Shown here: positions 14,381 to 22,604 of the stretch, one piece after another
How the letters are laid out: each line of letters opens with the position of its first letter
Numbering within the stretch: position 1 is the first letter of the stretch
Source: G963677085 sp963677085
GTDB taxonomy: Bacteria; Planctomycetota; Planctomycetia; Pirellulales; Thermoguttaceae
DNA: 64,000 nucleotides
NCBI GenBank assembly: GCA_963677085.2
Contig: CAXXFH010000004.1
Span: 3,596,001 to 3,660,000, forward strand
Direction: 5' to 3'
Notes under the pieces: model-generated
Database searches by the model: none
What the model was told of the DNA's origin: nothing
What the model saw: the letters and a program-made list of their open reading frames with translations, nothing else
Program-made: the position numbers and the translations under genes

Positions 14381-16186
14381 CTATTTCTTCGCTAGCCCTC
14401 TTTTCTTGTAGTAGAGGCGGTCGAGCGTCCGCATAACCGTCATCTTGGAGACGCCAACCTCGGCCATGATTTCCGAAACCTTTCTGCCCTGCCTCTTCAG
14501 TGCGACGATCTGCTCTCGCTTGTCCAACGGTGTGTACTGTTGCATCGGCTGTTCAGTTACGTCTTCCGGGGCTGCATCAAAGACCGATTTCAGTTCCTCC
14601 TGCAACTGCTTCAATGCCTTGAACAGCTTGGCAAACGGTCTCTTGGTGTAAAGGTCCAGCAAGTTGTCCGTTTTGACGGGCTCTCCGTGCAGCAGAAACG
14701 TTGCCGCCACTTCACCATCAGATCGTTGTCGAATCAGATCAGCAGCAGTGATCCTAAGTGTTTTGAACGGATAAGCGGGGAAATCACCTTGACTCTTCTG
14801 GACACGCTTAATGAGAGCCGACCATTTGTTCATGAAGATTTGGCTGCGATTTCTTTGTCCCCCGGTGAGGCGATAGAAGAGTGTTCCCTTCTCAGTGACA
14901 AGGAGGTTCCGATAAGGCAAGCCACGATGTGTTACGATTCTCTGCTGCCTTTCTGTCGCCCACCGCAGAACCTCAACCGTTTGCGGCCAAAGAAGGAACT
15001 CGCCGTAGACCCCCGTCTTGTTCCGAGTATAGAGGATGAAGCGATCATCGGGGGCACATTTGTATTGAGATGCGACCTTTAGATAGTCAGCATTAGGGTG
15101 AGGTCGGTCGAGGTAGAGATGGTCGAGCAGAAGCGTGCCCTGTTCTGCGCCTCGAAATCCACAGTTCAAGCCGAGCAGCAGAAGCAGCCGCTCAAGTGGC
15201 GTGGCGTGCTTGTTGATGATCGCCAGTTCGTCTGAAAGGTAGAAGTTTCTTTCGGTAACCGCAGCAATGCTCGTCCTCTCTGACTGCTTGTCCTTAACAT
15301 CCGTGCGAAGTTCGTCGAAGTCTTGAGGCTTCCGCCAGCCAGATCGCTTGCTTCTGTGCAACCACCGGAAGAACCGCATTAGCTCGGCAATCTTGTTTTG
15401 GCAGGTCTTCTTGGCCATTGGTCGTGGCGGTTTGATTCGTTTGTCACGAGTCAGCGGACGATTTCGCCAGTGGTCAATCAACTCCTGGCATGCATCGAAG
15501 TCCTCCAAAGTCGAGATCGGACGGTCGCTGTGCCGAGCCTTCAACTCAATTACGTTGGCGATTCGGTGGCTGCCGAAAGGTGAGAGAGTCGGCCCGTCTT
15601 CGGTCGGCTCAGTCGAATCTCTCTTGATGAACTCGATATACTCGTCGAATGCGGTGTGCAGGGCCTCCGTGACCTGCGGCAGAATGTTTGGCGAGAGTCG
15701 AGTGATCTTCTGAATCTGGTGTTCGGCGGATCTGTCGATGAAAGCTGTCCCCTCACCGAAAACATCAGTGTCTTCGGGGACGAAGACAACGAAGGGATAG
15801 GCGGCAGCCAAACGTGCGATTTTGTGGGCGTATGCTTCGGGCGTCTCGGTATCGAATTTGGTGACCACGATTTGGACGTTCCCTCTCGCCAACTCCTTGG
15901 CGACGAACAGATCATCTACACCCCAGCGAGGTTCCCGATCTTGGTAATCCAGTTCAAAGGCGGACGGAATGCCGTCGATCACCGGAGGTTTCTTCTCTCG
16001 CTCTACAACGTGTGCCCAAACCTCCCTCACTCGGGCAAGCCGAGCCTTTGCCTTATCCTTATTCGTGCCGAAGCTGAACTTGTACGGCTTGAGCTTCATG
16101 TCCGATGGCGAGAACCACACACCGACCTTTCGCCGGTATCGTCCTCGGCCATCTGATTGCCAATCGTCGTCCTTCTTTCGTGGCAT
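14381..16186 (-). CDS. Divergent tyrosine recombinase (element integrase)
   Basis: 601 aa. The N-terminal half holds a core-binding-like region (AKKTCQNKIAELMRFFRWLH, about 258-277). The C-terminal half carries recombinase landmarks: Arg345 in GLNCGFRGAEQG, Lys390 in RNKTG, Arg478 in KTLRITAADL, His500 and Tyr513 in LLDLYTKR. The box-II His is replaced by Lys475. After the catalytic domain, residues 555-595 form a homeodomain-like HTH (LDKREQIVALKRQGRKVSEI, VSKMTVMRTL). It starts 207 bases from the 3' end of ssrA, the typical position of an integrase beside its attachment site. Confidence 0.8.
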   Translation of the reverse strand: MPRKKDDDWQSDGRGRYRRKVGVWFSPSDMKLKPYKFSFGTNKDKAKARLARVREVWAHVVEREKKPPVIDGIPSAFELDYQDREPRWGVDDLFVAKELARGNVQIVVTKFDTETPEAYAHKIARLAAAYPFVVFVPEDTDVFGEGTAFIDRSAEHQIQKITRLSPNILPQVTEALHTAFDEYIEFIKRDSTEPTEDGPTLSPFGSHRIANVIELKARHSDRPISTLEDFDACQELIDHWRNRPLTRDKRIKPPRPMAKKTCQNKIAELMRFFRWLHRSKRSGWRKPQDFDELRTDVKDKQSERTSIAAVTERNFYLSDELAIINKHATPLERLLLLLGLNCGFRGAEQGTLLLDHLYLDRPHPNADYLKVASQYKCAPDDRFILYTRNKTGVYGEFLLWPQTVEVLRWATERQQRIVTHRGLPYRNLLVTEKGTLFYRLTGGQRNRSQIFMNKWSALIKRVQKSQGDFPAYPFKTLRITAADLIRQRSDGEVAATFLLHGEPVKTDNLLDLYTKRPFAKLFKALKQLQEELKSVFDAAPEDVTEQPMQQYTPLDKREQIVALKRQGRKVSEIMAEVGVSKMTVMRTLDRLYYKKRGLAKK

Positions 16187-16264
16187 GGTGCCGTCTCACT
16201 ACGGGAAGTGGAGTTGTGGGTTCCATTTCCCAGAAGATAGCCGATAAGGCACCCATCGCCAATA

Positions 16265-16301
16265 GAAAAAGGGACCCAATTTTCAAGAAAAAAGGGACCC
16301 A
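16265..16301. repeat. Tandem AAAAAGGGACCCA repeats by the element edge
   Basis: Two copies of AAAAAGGGACCCA, with GGGACCC at 16271-16277 and 16294-16300, a period of 23 bases (about two helical turns). The position between the integrase start and the ssrA junction fits arm-type recombinase sites, but this is only inferred. Confidence 0.4.
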
Positions 16302-16355
16302 CTGGCGATTTTGGGCCGAAAATGGCATGGGTTAGATCTGTACAAGTCCATTAAG

Positions 16356-16391
16356 AAAGGCCGCTTACGCCGTTTGATGTAAGCGGCCTTT
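16356..16391 (-). terminator. Terminator of ssrA
   Basis: On the minus strand AAAGGCCGCTTAC pairs with GTAAGCGGCCTTT (13 bp) around a ten-base loop, followed by CTTAATGG. It begins two bases after the tmRNA discriminator base. Confidence 0.65.
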
Positions 16392-16392
16392 A

Positions 16393-16752
16393 TGGAGGCG
16401 GCGGGGATCGAACCCGCGTCCCGCGACAGATCCACGTAAGCTTCTACGTGCGTAGTCGGATGTTTGGGATTTCGCCCGATTGGACGCCAACCGACGGGCT
16501 TCCGCTCAGGCTAGTCGACAGCGGGGTTTAATTCCGGGCGTCGCCGACGCGACCCGGAACGATCCGGAATTGGCGGCCGGCAGTCGGGTCTCTCCGGCGA
16601 AGACCCTCAACCGGGGTTACCTATCTCTAGGCAGCCATTGCAAAGCTAGGCTTGGCAATTGAAATTTAGTGGTCGGCTTTTTACGTGGCCTGCTGACCAA
16701 CCACGGCACGCCACTTACCCTTCACTTGCCCGGTCGAATCCAATTCGCCCCC
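16393..16752 (-). ncRNA. ssrA: tmRNA (transfer-messenger RNA)
   Basis: The 5' end GGGGGCGAATTGGATTCGAC and the 3' end with GGGTTCGATCC and CGCCTCC-A form the tRNA-like part; GGGGGCG pairs with CGCCTCC through one G-U. The tag reading frame lies at 16627-16656 and gives AKPSFAMAA followed by TAG, using GCC as the probable resume codon. tmRNA rescues stalled ribosomes together with SmpB. The CCA end is not encoded. The 3' end abuts the integrase-bearing element, making it the likely attachment site. Confidence 0.92.
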
Positions 16753-16810
16753 GGATGGAAAGTGCCAAGTGGTAATGAAGTTGTCGGGTCGGCAATGCGC
16801 CCGACTCAAA

Positions 16811-16969
16811 CTATTCTACCGCCAAGGCAGGGGTGTCGTCCAGGTAGACCCAGGAGAACTGTTGAGTCGGAGCCTGGTCCATTCTCCCCCTCGTTCCGAC
16901 GCTACCGGCGTGGGAACCGGGGGTGAAATAGAGGGGGGGAAAGTCGACGGGCGGGGTTTCGTCAGTCAT
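16811..16969 (-). CDS. Possible small protein downstream of uppP
   Basis: 52 aa from ATG at 16969, reading MTDETPPVDFPPLYFTPGSH and ending YLDDTPALAVE. It starts 12 bases after the uppP stop codon on the same strand with a weak GTCCTCCG upstream. No family is recognised; the amino-acid use is not obviously random. It may be spurious. Confidence 0.3.
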   Translation of the reverse strand: MTDETPPVDFPPLYFTPGSHAGSVGTRGRMDQAPTQQFSWVYLDDTPALAVE

Positions 16970-16980
16970 CGGAGGACAGG

Positions 16981-17778
16981 TCACCGGAGGAACTGCCATG
17001 TTACCACGGCCACGCCCAGCGGGATCACGTACCAAGCGAACAATTGGATCCGTCCCTGGTCGAGCCACTTAATGAGCCACCAGAGGGCGGCCAAGCCAAC
17101 GAGGAAACTGACCACCAGCCCGGCGGCCAACGTGCCCAAGGGCATGTGGGGAGTCGTCGTGGACAGGGCGTCGAGAAACTCCAGGAGGCCTGCCCCGGCG
17201 ATGGCGGGAATGGCGAGCAGGAACGAAAAGGCGGCCGCTTCGTCGCGTTTCAAGCCCACCGACAAACCGGCCGCGATGGTCGCTCCACTGCGTGAAATTC
17301 CAGGCAGGATGGCAAATGCCTGAAACGCTCCGATCAACAGGGCCGACGCCCAGCTCATTTCGCGGCAAAGGATTGTACCTCGGGCGTGTTTGGACGCCCA
17401 AAGCAACATCAGGCCGGTGATCGGAAACATCAGCCCGGCGATCAAGGCGCTCTGAAGGAACAACTCGATAACCTCGCCCGCAGCCGTCTTTTTCACCAAG
17501 AACCCCACTGCTGCGGCGGGGATGCTGCCGACGAGTATCAGCGGAATCACGCGGGCGTCGCGCCCTAGCAGTTCGATGATGCGCCGCCAGTAGAACACGA
17601 TGATGGCCAGTAGTGTGCCCAGGTGCAGCACGACATTGACTGTAAGCTTCTCGGCCAACGGGTAACCAAGCTGGTCGAACAATGCGGCGCCTACGACCAC
17701 ATGGCCGGAGGAGCTGATGGGCAGGAATTCTGCGATGCCTTGGATGACGGCCAGGATGATGATTTCCAGCAAAAGCAT
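16981..17778 (-). CDS. uppP: Undecaprenyl-diphosphatase (UppP/BacA)
   Basis: 265-aa polytopic membrane enzyme. The two hallmark motifs are present: LAVIQGIAEFLPISSSGH near the N-terminus and AILPGISRSGATI in the second half. It recycles undecaprenyl diphosphate to the monophosphate lipid carrier for peptidoglycan and other envelope polymers, and confers bacitracin tolerance. The ATG at 17778 gives the usual N-terminus; the longer frame from 17946 encodes a low-complexity extension and is rejected. Confidence 0.95.
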   Translation of the reverse strand: MLLLEIIILAVIQGIAEFLPISSSGHVVVGAALFDQLGYPLAEKLTVNVVLHLGTLLAIIVFYWRRIIELLGRDARVIPLILVGSIPAAAVGFLVKKTAAGEVIELFLQSALIAGLMFPITGLMLLWASKHARGTILCREMSWASALLIGAFQAFAILPGISRSGATIAAGLSVGLKRDEAAAFSFLLAIPAIAGAGLLEFLDALSTTTPHMPLGTLAAGLVVSFLVGLAALWWLIKWLDQGRIQLFAWYVIPLGVAVVTWQFLR

Positions 17779-18226
17779 TGGATAAATGGTTGCCTGGGGT
17801 GCTTTGGGGTGACCGCGTGGGTGCGGTGGTCTGGCGGTTTGCGGTACCGTTTCGTTGTTGGCCGGCTGTTTGCCGCAGTAATTTCCCCGCCGCAGAATTT
17901 TGGTGGGAATCACATTTGGGCAGACGTGGTTTGTCGGTAAGGCCAAGTGGCAACGGAGTATAGTCTTTTGGCTGAGCCGTGTCTTGAGCGATACGATCCA
18001 CGCTGCGTAGACAGAGGGCGGGCTGCGTGGATAGCGAGCCGTGCGAATTGGGCGTTCGGGCGAGGTTTGTTCGGGGGGGATGTATCGCCACAGGTGGGTG
18101 CCGATGGCATCCCCCTTGGACCTAGCAGGTGATTCTGTAATAATGAAGGATTCCCCGGTGTCATGGAGGGTCGCTCCGGCAGCCGGGCCTCAGGGCAGCC
18201 AACAAAATTTGATATGGAGTTATGCG
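17779..18226. other. Divergent intergenic region uppP / TIM-barrel gene
   Basis: No gene seen. It holds the putative promoter at 18116-18143 for the plus-strand gene, leaving a leader of about 80 bases. Confidence 0.4.
18116..18143 (+). promoter_or_regulatory. Putative sigma-70 type promoter
   Basis: TTGGAC (18116-18121), a 16-base spacer, TAATAA (18138-18143). It lies about 80 bases upstream of the start at 18227. Confidence 0.4.
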
Positions 18227-19237
18227 ATGTTTAAGAACCTTAACCCCTCAGCGCTCGGCATATCCGGTCACCAATGCGAGATCATCGAGTTGGCTCTAAC
18301 CTACGGGTTTTCGGGGATGGATCTCGATGCGGCCGATTTTGCTTCCCGGGCGAAGCACCATGGCATGGAGTATGCTCTGCGACTGATCAGCAGCGCCGGT
18401 GTCCGGCTGGGGCAGTTTCGACTGCCCATTGAGTGGGATGTTGACGACGATCAGTTCAAAGCCAGCATGGCAAAGCTGCCGTGGATTGCGGAAGCTGCCG
18501 CTGCCGCGGGGTGTACCCGATGTATTGCCACGGTTGCGCCGGCCGGCGACAAGCGACCGTATCACGAGAATTTCGAGTTCCACAAGCATCGTTTCAGCGA
18601 GATTTGTGCCGCTCTTGCTCCCCACGGCGTCCAGTTTGGCGTTTCGTTCCGGGCGGCAGAATACCTGCGCAAAAACCAAGCTTTTCAGTTCATTCACGAC
18701 TTCGATGCCCTTTCGCTGCTGGTCAACATGATCGACTCGTCGAATATGGGGCTGGTCGTCGACATTTGGGACATCGTTGTCGGCGGGGGATCGCTGGAAG
18801 CCATTCGCGGGCTGAAGGCCGAACAGATTGTGGCCGTGCAGTTGGCCGACGTGGCGGCTGGTAAGACTGCGGCCGATGTGGACGAGAGTAGCCGGCTCTT
18901 GCCGGGTGCCGAGGGTGGGCAGATCAACGCGGTTGAGGTGCTCAGCATCCTGAAGGAGAAAGGCTACGAGGGGCCGGTTACGGTCATGCCGTCACGGGGT
19001 GCCTTCGGTAGTCGCCGCCGCGACGCGATTGTGCGTCAGACGGGCGAGGCGCTGGATCGGGCGTGGCGAGGTGCCGGGCTGCCGGCTGCCGCCGGTCGAA
19101 GTCTGTTGAGCAACACCGCGCCTGCCGCTCCCGCTCCCGTCGCTCCTGTCGCGGTGGCGGACGCCAATGGGGAGGGAGAGCAATCGGCTGGTGAGGGGCC
19201 GTCGGCTAACACCGAGTCGACCTCGACACCAAGCTGA
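18227..19237 (+). CDS. Sugar phosphate isomerase/epimerase-like TIM barrel protein
   Basis: 336 aa of the xylose isomerase-like / AP endonuclease family 2 fold: LALTYGFSGMDLDAADFA, then GLVVDIWDIVVGGGSLEA and KEKGYEGPVTVMPSRGAFGS. Such proteins isomerise or epimerise sugars, or act as hydroxypyruvate isomerase-like enzymes; the substrate is unknown. After residue 300 there is an Ala/Pro/Ser-rich low-complexity tail. ATG at 18227 has GGAG eight bases upstream. Monocistronic: its own promoter and a strong terminator (19267-19340). Confidence 0.8.
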   Translation: MFKNLNPSALGISGHQCEIIELALTYGFSGMDLDAADFASRAKHHGMEYALRLISSAGVRLGQFRLPIEWDVDDDQFKASMAKLPWIAEAAAAAGCTRCIATVAPAGDKRPYHENFEFHKHRFSEICAALAPHGVQFGVSFRAAEYLRKNQAFQFIHDFDALSLLVNMIDSSNMGLVVDIWDIVVGGGSLEAIRGLKAEQIVAVQLADVAAGKTAADVDESSRLLPGAEGGQINAVEVLSILKEKGYEGPVTVMPSRGAFGSRRRDAIVRQTGEALDRAWRGAGLPAAAGRSLLSNTAPAAPAPVAPVAVADANGEGEQSAGEGPSANTESTSTPS

Positions 19238-19266
19238 GCTCTCACCAGAGAACTTGGCAGCTATTT

Positions 19267-19340
19267 GGGAGGCGTTTTCCTGCAGTGATCGGTTGCGTTA
19301 GGTGACCGATCGGCAAGGAAAACGCCTCCCGTTGTTTTTT
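19267..19340 (+). terminator. Strong intrinsic terminator
   Basis: GGGAGGCGTTTTCCT pairs with AGGAAAACGCCTCCC around an inner GATCGG/CCGATC hairpin, followed by GTTGTTTTTT. It ends transcription of the 18227-19237 gene. Confidence 0.8.
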
Positions 19341-19583
19341 ACAGTCTCTCCGTCAGCTCGTAGGGATTGCGGTTTTTGGGCCGTCTCGTTGTGCGAAAGC
19401 TGCGGTGGTATATCGGCTAATTCGAACCGCTAGTAGGCCGGTGGATTCCGCTTCCACGCCATCGTTCTACCTCCTACAATAGGGTGATAGCTATTGCCGA
19501 TCCTCTTTCCGGCGTTGCCCGGGCACGGGAAGAGACGAAATTGTCAGAAACATACCATTATTCGCCGGGCACGAGGTATTCTG
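19341..19583. other. Intergenic region before the PIN-TRAM gene
   Basis: No gene seen; presumably contains the promoter of the next gene. No clear -35/-10 pair was picked out. Confidence 0.3.
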
Positions 19584-20618
19584 ATGGCATTGATCATTTT
19601 GCGTATCATCTTCGTGATGGTATCTGCCGGACTGGGTGTCTGGTTCATCAAGTCGGGTTATTTGCCCGAAGACCGCGAATGGGTAGCCCCGGCGACCTTT
19701 GGCGGCACGCTGGCGTTGGCCCTGGGGATTATCGCGCTGGACATGGCCGTTCGCCGTAAGCAGCTTACCACGATCACGGCGGTTTACTTCGGCACCATCG
19801 TGGGTCTTTTCCTGGCCTACGTGGTGGGAATTGCACTGACTCCCCTGCCCTTGAACGACGAGCTGAGCAATGCGGTGCAGTTGTTGCTAGGGCTGGTTTT
19901 TTGTTACATCTGTGTCAGTCTGTTATTGCAGACCCAAGACGAGTTTCGTTTTATCATTCCCTACGTCGAGTTTTCGCGGGAAGTAAAGGGAAGCCGACCC
20001 TGTGTGCTCGACACCAGCGTGGTGATCGACGGCCGGATTGCCGACGTTGTGGAGACCGGAGTGTTCGACTGCCAATTGGTGATGCCTAAATTCGTCATCG
20101 CCGAATTGCAGGGCATCGCCGATAGCAGCGACCGGTTGCGGCGGAGTCGTGGGCGACGGGGGTTGGATATCCTCAACCGGCTCCGCAACAACACCGATAT
20201 CGAGTTGGAAATCTTCGATCGGGACTTGCCCGAGTTCCAAGGGCAACCGGTCGACCTGAAACTGGTCGTGCTGACCAAACATCTCGACGGAAAGCTGCTG
20301 ACCAACGACTACAATCTCAACAAGGTTGCTCGGCTGCAGGGCGTGAAGGTGATCAACCTCAACGACCTGAGTAATGCCCTGAAACCCGTTTTTCTGCCTG
20401 GTGAACAGATTCAGGTGCGGATCGTCAAGCCGGGCGAAGAGGCCGGCCAAGGCGTGGGCTACCTGGAAGACGGTACTATGGTGGTCGTCGAGGCGGGCCG
20501 CGAATACGTCAACCAGGAAGTGGACATCGCCGTGACCAGCGTGCTGCAAACCAGCGCTGGGCGGATGGTGTTCGGCCGCCTGGAAGGCACGCGACAAACG
20601 ACGGGAGCGAAAGGGTAG
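19584..20618 (+). CDS. PIN and TRAM domain membrane protein (YacL-like)
   Basis: 344 aa. Four hydrophobic helices come first (residues 1-115). A PIN nuclease domain follows (VLDTSVVIDGRIADV, MPKFVIAELQGIAD, LLTNDYNLNKVA, supplying the acidic metal ligands). The C-terminal TRAM domain runs from LPGEQIQVRIVKPGEEAGQG. This is the architecture of Bacillus YacL. PIN-TRAM proteins are predicted ribonucleases; the in vivo target is unknown. The ATG at 19584 follows GAGG and starts directly at the first helix; the longer frame from 19494 is rejected. Confidence 0.9.
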   Translation: MALIILRIIFVMVSAGLGVWFIKSGYLPEDREWVAPATFGGTLALALGIIALDMAVRRKQLTTITAVYFGTIVGLFLAYVVGIALTPLPLNDELSNAVQLLLGLVFCYICVSLLLQTQDEFRFIIPYVEFSREVKGSRPCVLDTSVVIDGRIADVVETGVFDCQLVMPKFVIAELQGIADSSDRLRRSRGRRGLDILNRLRNNTDIELEIFDRDLPEFQGQPVDLKLVVLTKHLDGKLLTNDYNLNKVARLQGVKVINLNDLSNALKPVFLPGEQIQVRIVKPGEEAGQGVGYLEDGTMVVVEAGREYVNQEVDIAVTSVLQTSAGRMVFGRLEGTRQTTGAKG

Positions 20619-20681
20619 GATGCCTAAGGCGGAAAGGGGAGAGCGGAGGCGGCCGAAGCCGCAAGCGGCACAGACAACTGA

Positions 20682-22376
20682 TTACTGATGACTCCCGCCT
20701 CCCACCGCTACCTCGATCAATCGCGGACGGTCGCCGGCCAGCGACTGGCGCACAGCCTCGCTGAGTTCTTCCGGAGCGGCAACCCGTTGGGCCGCTACGC
20801 CCAGCGATTCGGCCAGCGCGACGTAGTCGATCGCCGGTTCGGCCAGGTCGAGATCGGCGAAGCGGCTTTGCATCGCGGCCGGCAATTGCAGAACCTGGGC
20901 ACAGTCTTTGAGAATCTTGTACTCCCGATTATTCGTGACGACAAACGTCACGGGAATCTGGTCGTGGGCGGCCGTCCACAGCCCTTGGATGCCGTACATG
21001 GCCGAGCCGTCGCCGAGAATGCCCAGCACGGGTCGCTCGGGCCAAGCCAGTTGTACGCCGATCGCGCAATTCAATCCCCAGCCAAGGGCCCAGCCGCGTT
21101 GAGCGAAATAGCCGTCGGTGTTCTTCAATGCGCCCACGCCTTCCAGGTAACCTTGCGTGGTGGTGGGCGATTCCTCGACGACGGCAACATCGTCGGGCAG
21201 CACTTGGGCAATGGCTTGCATCGCGCTCAGCGGCGTCAGCGGCCGTTGGGCACGTTGCTCGGCGGCTTGACGTGCTAACGCTCTACGTTCCTCCTGCCGA
21301 CGGCGTGCCGTCTGTTCACCTCGCTGATTGGCCGCGGCTGCTTGTTCTACACTCATCGCTTCCTCCAACGCGGTGAGCAACTCGGCCAACGCTGGCTTGG
21401 GATGTCCCAGCACGCCTACTTCGACCGGATAGTTCTTCCCGAGTTCCCAGCCATCATCGTCGATCTGCACCAACCGGATGTGTTCTGGAATGGGACGAGA
21501 CGGCTCGTGGTAAATGTACTGCTGGAGAGCCTTGATGCCGGCAAGCAGCAAAACGTCGAACTCTTCGAGATACTCGCGCACCTCTGGCGACCAGAAGGGC
21601 AGGGGGGCGGCAGCCAACGGGTGATCGCTGGGAAAGCTGCAACGGCCGTGCGAAACCATGGCTTCGTGCATCACGGGCGCTCCGAGACGCTCGGCCACGG
21701 CGACCAGTTCCGCCACGGCGTCGGCCTCTTGGATCCGGCTGCCGACGAGAATGCCTGGACGTTTGGCCGTTGCCAGCACATCGGCTGCGCGACGTAGCGA
21801 TTCGAGCGACGGACGCACCTGCACGTCGGGTACTCGCGGGGGCGTGAGGTCCAGTTCGCCTCGCTCGGTTTGCAGATCGAGCGGAATGGACAAAAACACG
21901 GGCCCGGTCGGCGGAGTCATGGCCGTTTGCACAGCGCGGCGCACTGCGCTGGGCAGATCGGCCAATCGCTGTACCTCGGCCGCCCATTTGGTCCAGGGCC
22001 GCACGGTGTTGACCATGTCGCCGAAGAGGATCGGCTCTTCGAACATCAAGCGGCGATCCTGTTGCCCGGCAGTCACCACCATCGGCGAATTCGACCGGTA
22101 GGCGTTGTAGAGCATGCCCATGGCATTTCCCAGGCCGCACGAAATATGCAGGTTGACGATTCCCACTGAACGCGAGGCCTGGGCGTAGCCATCGGCCATG
22201 GCCATTACGGGGATCTCTTGCAGTCCCAGGATATAGCGAATTCGCGACTCGTGGACCATGGCGTCGCTCAACGGCAATTCGGTAGTGCCCGGGTTGCCGA
22301 AGAGATGTGTCACGCCGCAGCCGGCGAGCAGGTCGAGTAGGGCTTCGATACCGGAGGTCGTCATGGGAAGATCCAT
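20682..22376 (-). CDS. Thiamine diphosphate enzyme, benzoylformate decarboxylase-like
   Basis: 564 aa with all three ThDP-enzyme domains. The N-terminal Pyr domain has FGNPGTTELPLSDAM (cofactor-activating Glu) and NLHISCGLGNAMGML, including the His typical of benzoylformate decarboxylases. The C-terminal PP domain has LGILGDGSAMYGIQG and a downstream Asn (VTNNREYKIL). It would decarboxylate a 2-oxo acid; substrate choice between benzoylformate and other 2-oxo acids cannot be made here. Start at 22376 or the Met at 22364. Confidence 0.85.
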   Translation of the reverse strand: MDLPMTTSGIEALLDLLAGCGVTHLFGNPGTTELPLSDAMVHESRIRYILGLQEIPVMAMADGYAQASRSVGIVNLHISCGLGNAMGMLYNAYRSNSPMVVTAGQQDRRLMFEEPILFGDMVNTVRPWTKWAAEVQRLADLPSAVRRAVQTAMTPPTGPVFLSIPLDLQTERGELDLTPPRVPDVQVRPSLESLRRAADVLATAKRPGILVGSRIQEADAVAELVAVAERLGAPVMHEAMVSHGRCSFPSDHPLAAAPLPFWSPEVREYLEEFDVLLLAGIKALQQYIYHEPSRPIPEHIRLVQIDDDGWELGKNYPVEVGVLGHPKPALAELLTALEEAMSVEQAAAANQRGEQTARRRQEERRALARQAAEQRAQRPLTPLSAMQAIAQVLPDDVAVVEESPTTTQGYLEGVGALKNTDGYFAQRGWALGWGLNCAIGVQLAWPERPVLGILGDGSAMYGIQGLWTAAHDQIPVTFVVTNNREYKILKDCAQVLQLPAAMQSRFADLDLAEPAIDYVALAESLGVAAQRVAAPEELSEAVRQSLAGDRPRLIEVAVGGGSHQ

Positions 22377-22604
22377 GCAGTGGGAGATGTCGGCAGAAAG
22401 ATCGCACGAAAGTCTTCAGTTTACCCGGTGCCGGTTGTCGTGTCATGGACGGCATAAAAGCTGGCGGGTATCTGTGCCGGCAGATGGCCGTGTTAAAGCC
22501 GTTTTCGATGCCGAAGTGGGAGGCCTACGTAGATGGGGCTGTTCTGGCGTGGGGGTGTTCCGTAGAATGCAGTAAGGGCCCTTGCAGGAAGGACCGGCCC
22601 AGCA

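Noticed and set aside
1..16380. A second attachment site (repeat of the ssrA 3' end) within the window.
   Set aside because: No stretch resembling the T-loop/acceptor sequence of ssrA was found to the left; the far junction is assumed to be outside.
1..16392. Conjugation or phage structural genes that would make the element an ICE or prophage.
   Set aside because: No relaxase, type IV secretion, capsid or terminase motif was seen; only the integrase supports mobility, so it is called an integrated element.
17069..18091. A 340-codon minus-strand frame covering uppP and its upstream region.
   Set aside because: Out-of-frame shadow of uppP with Arg/Pro/His-rich composition.
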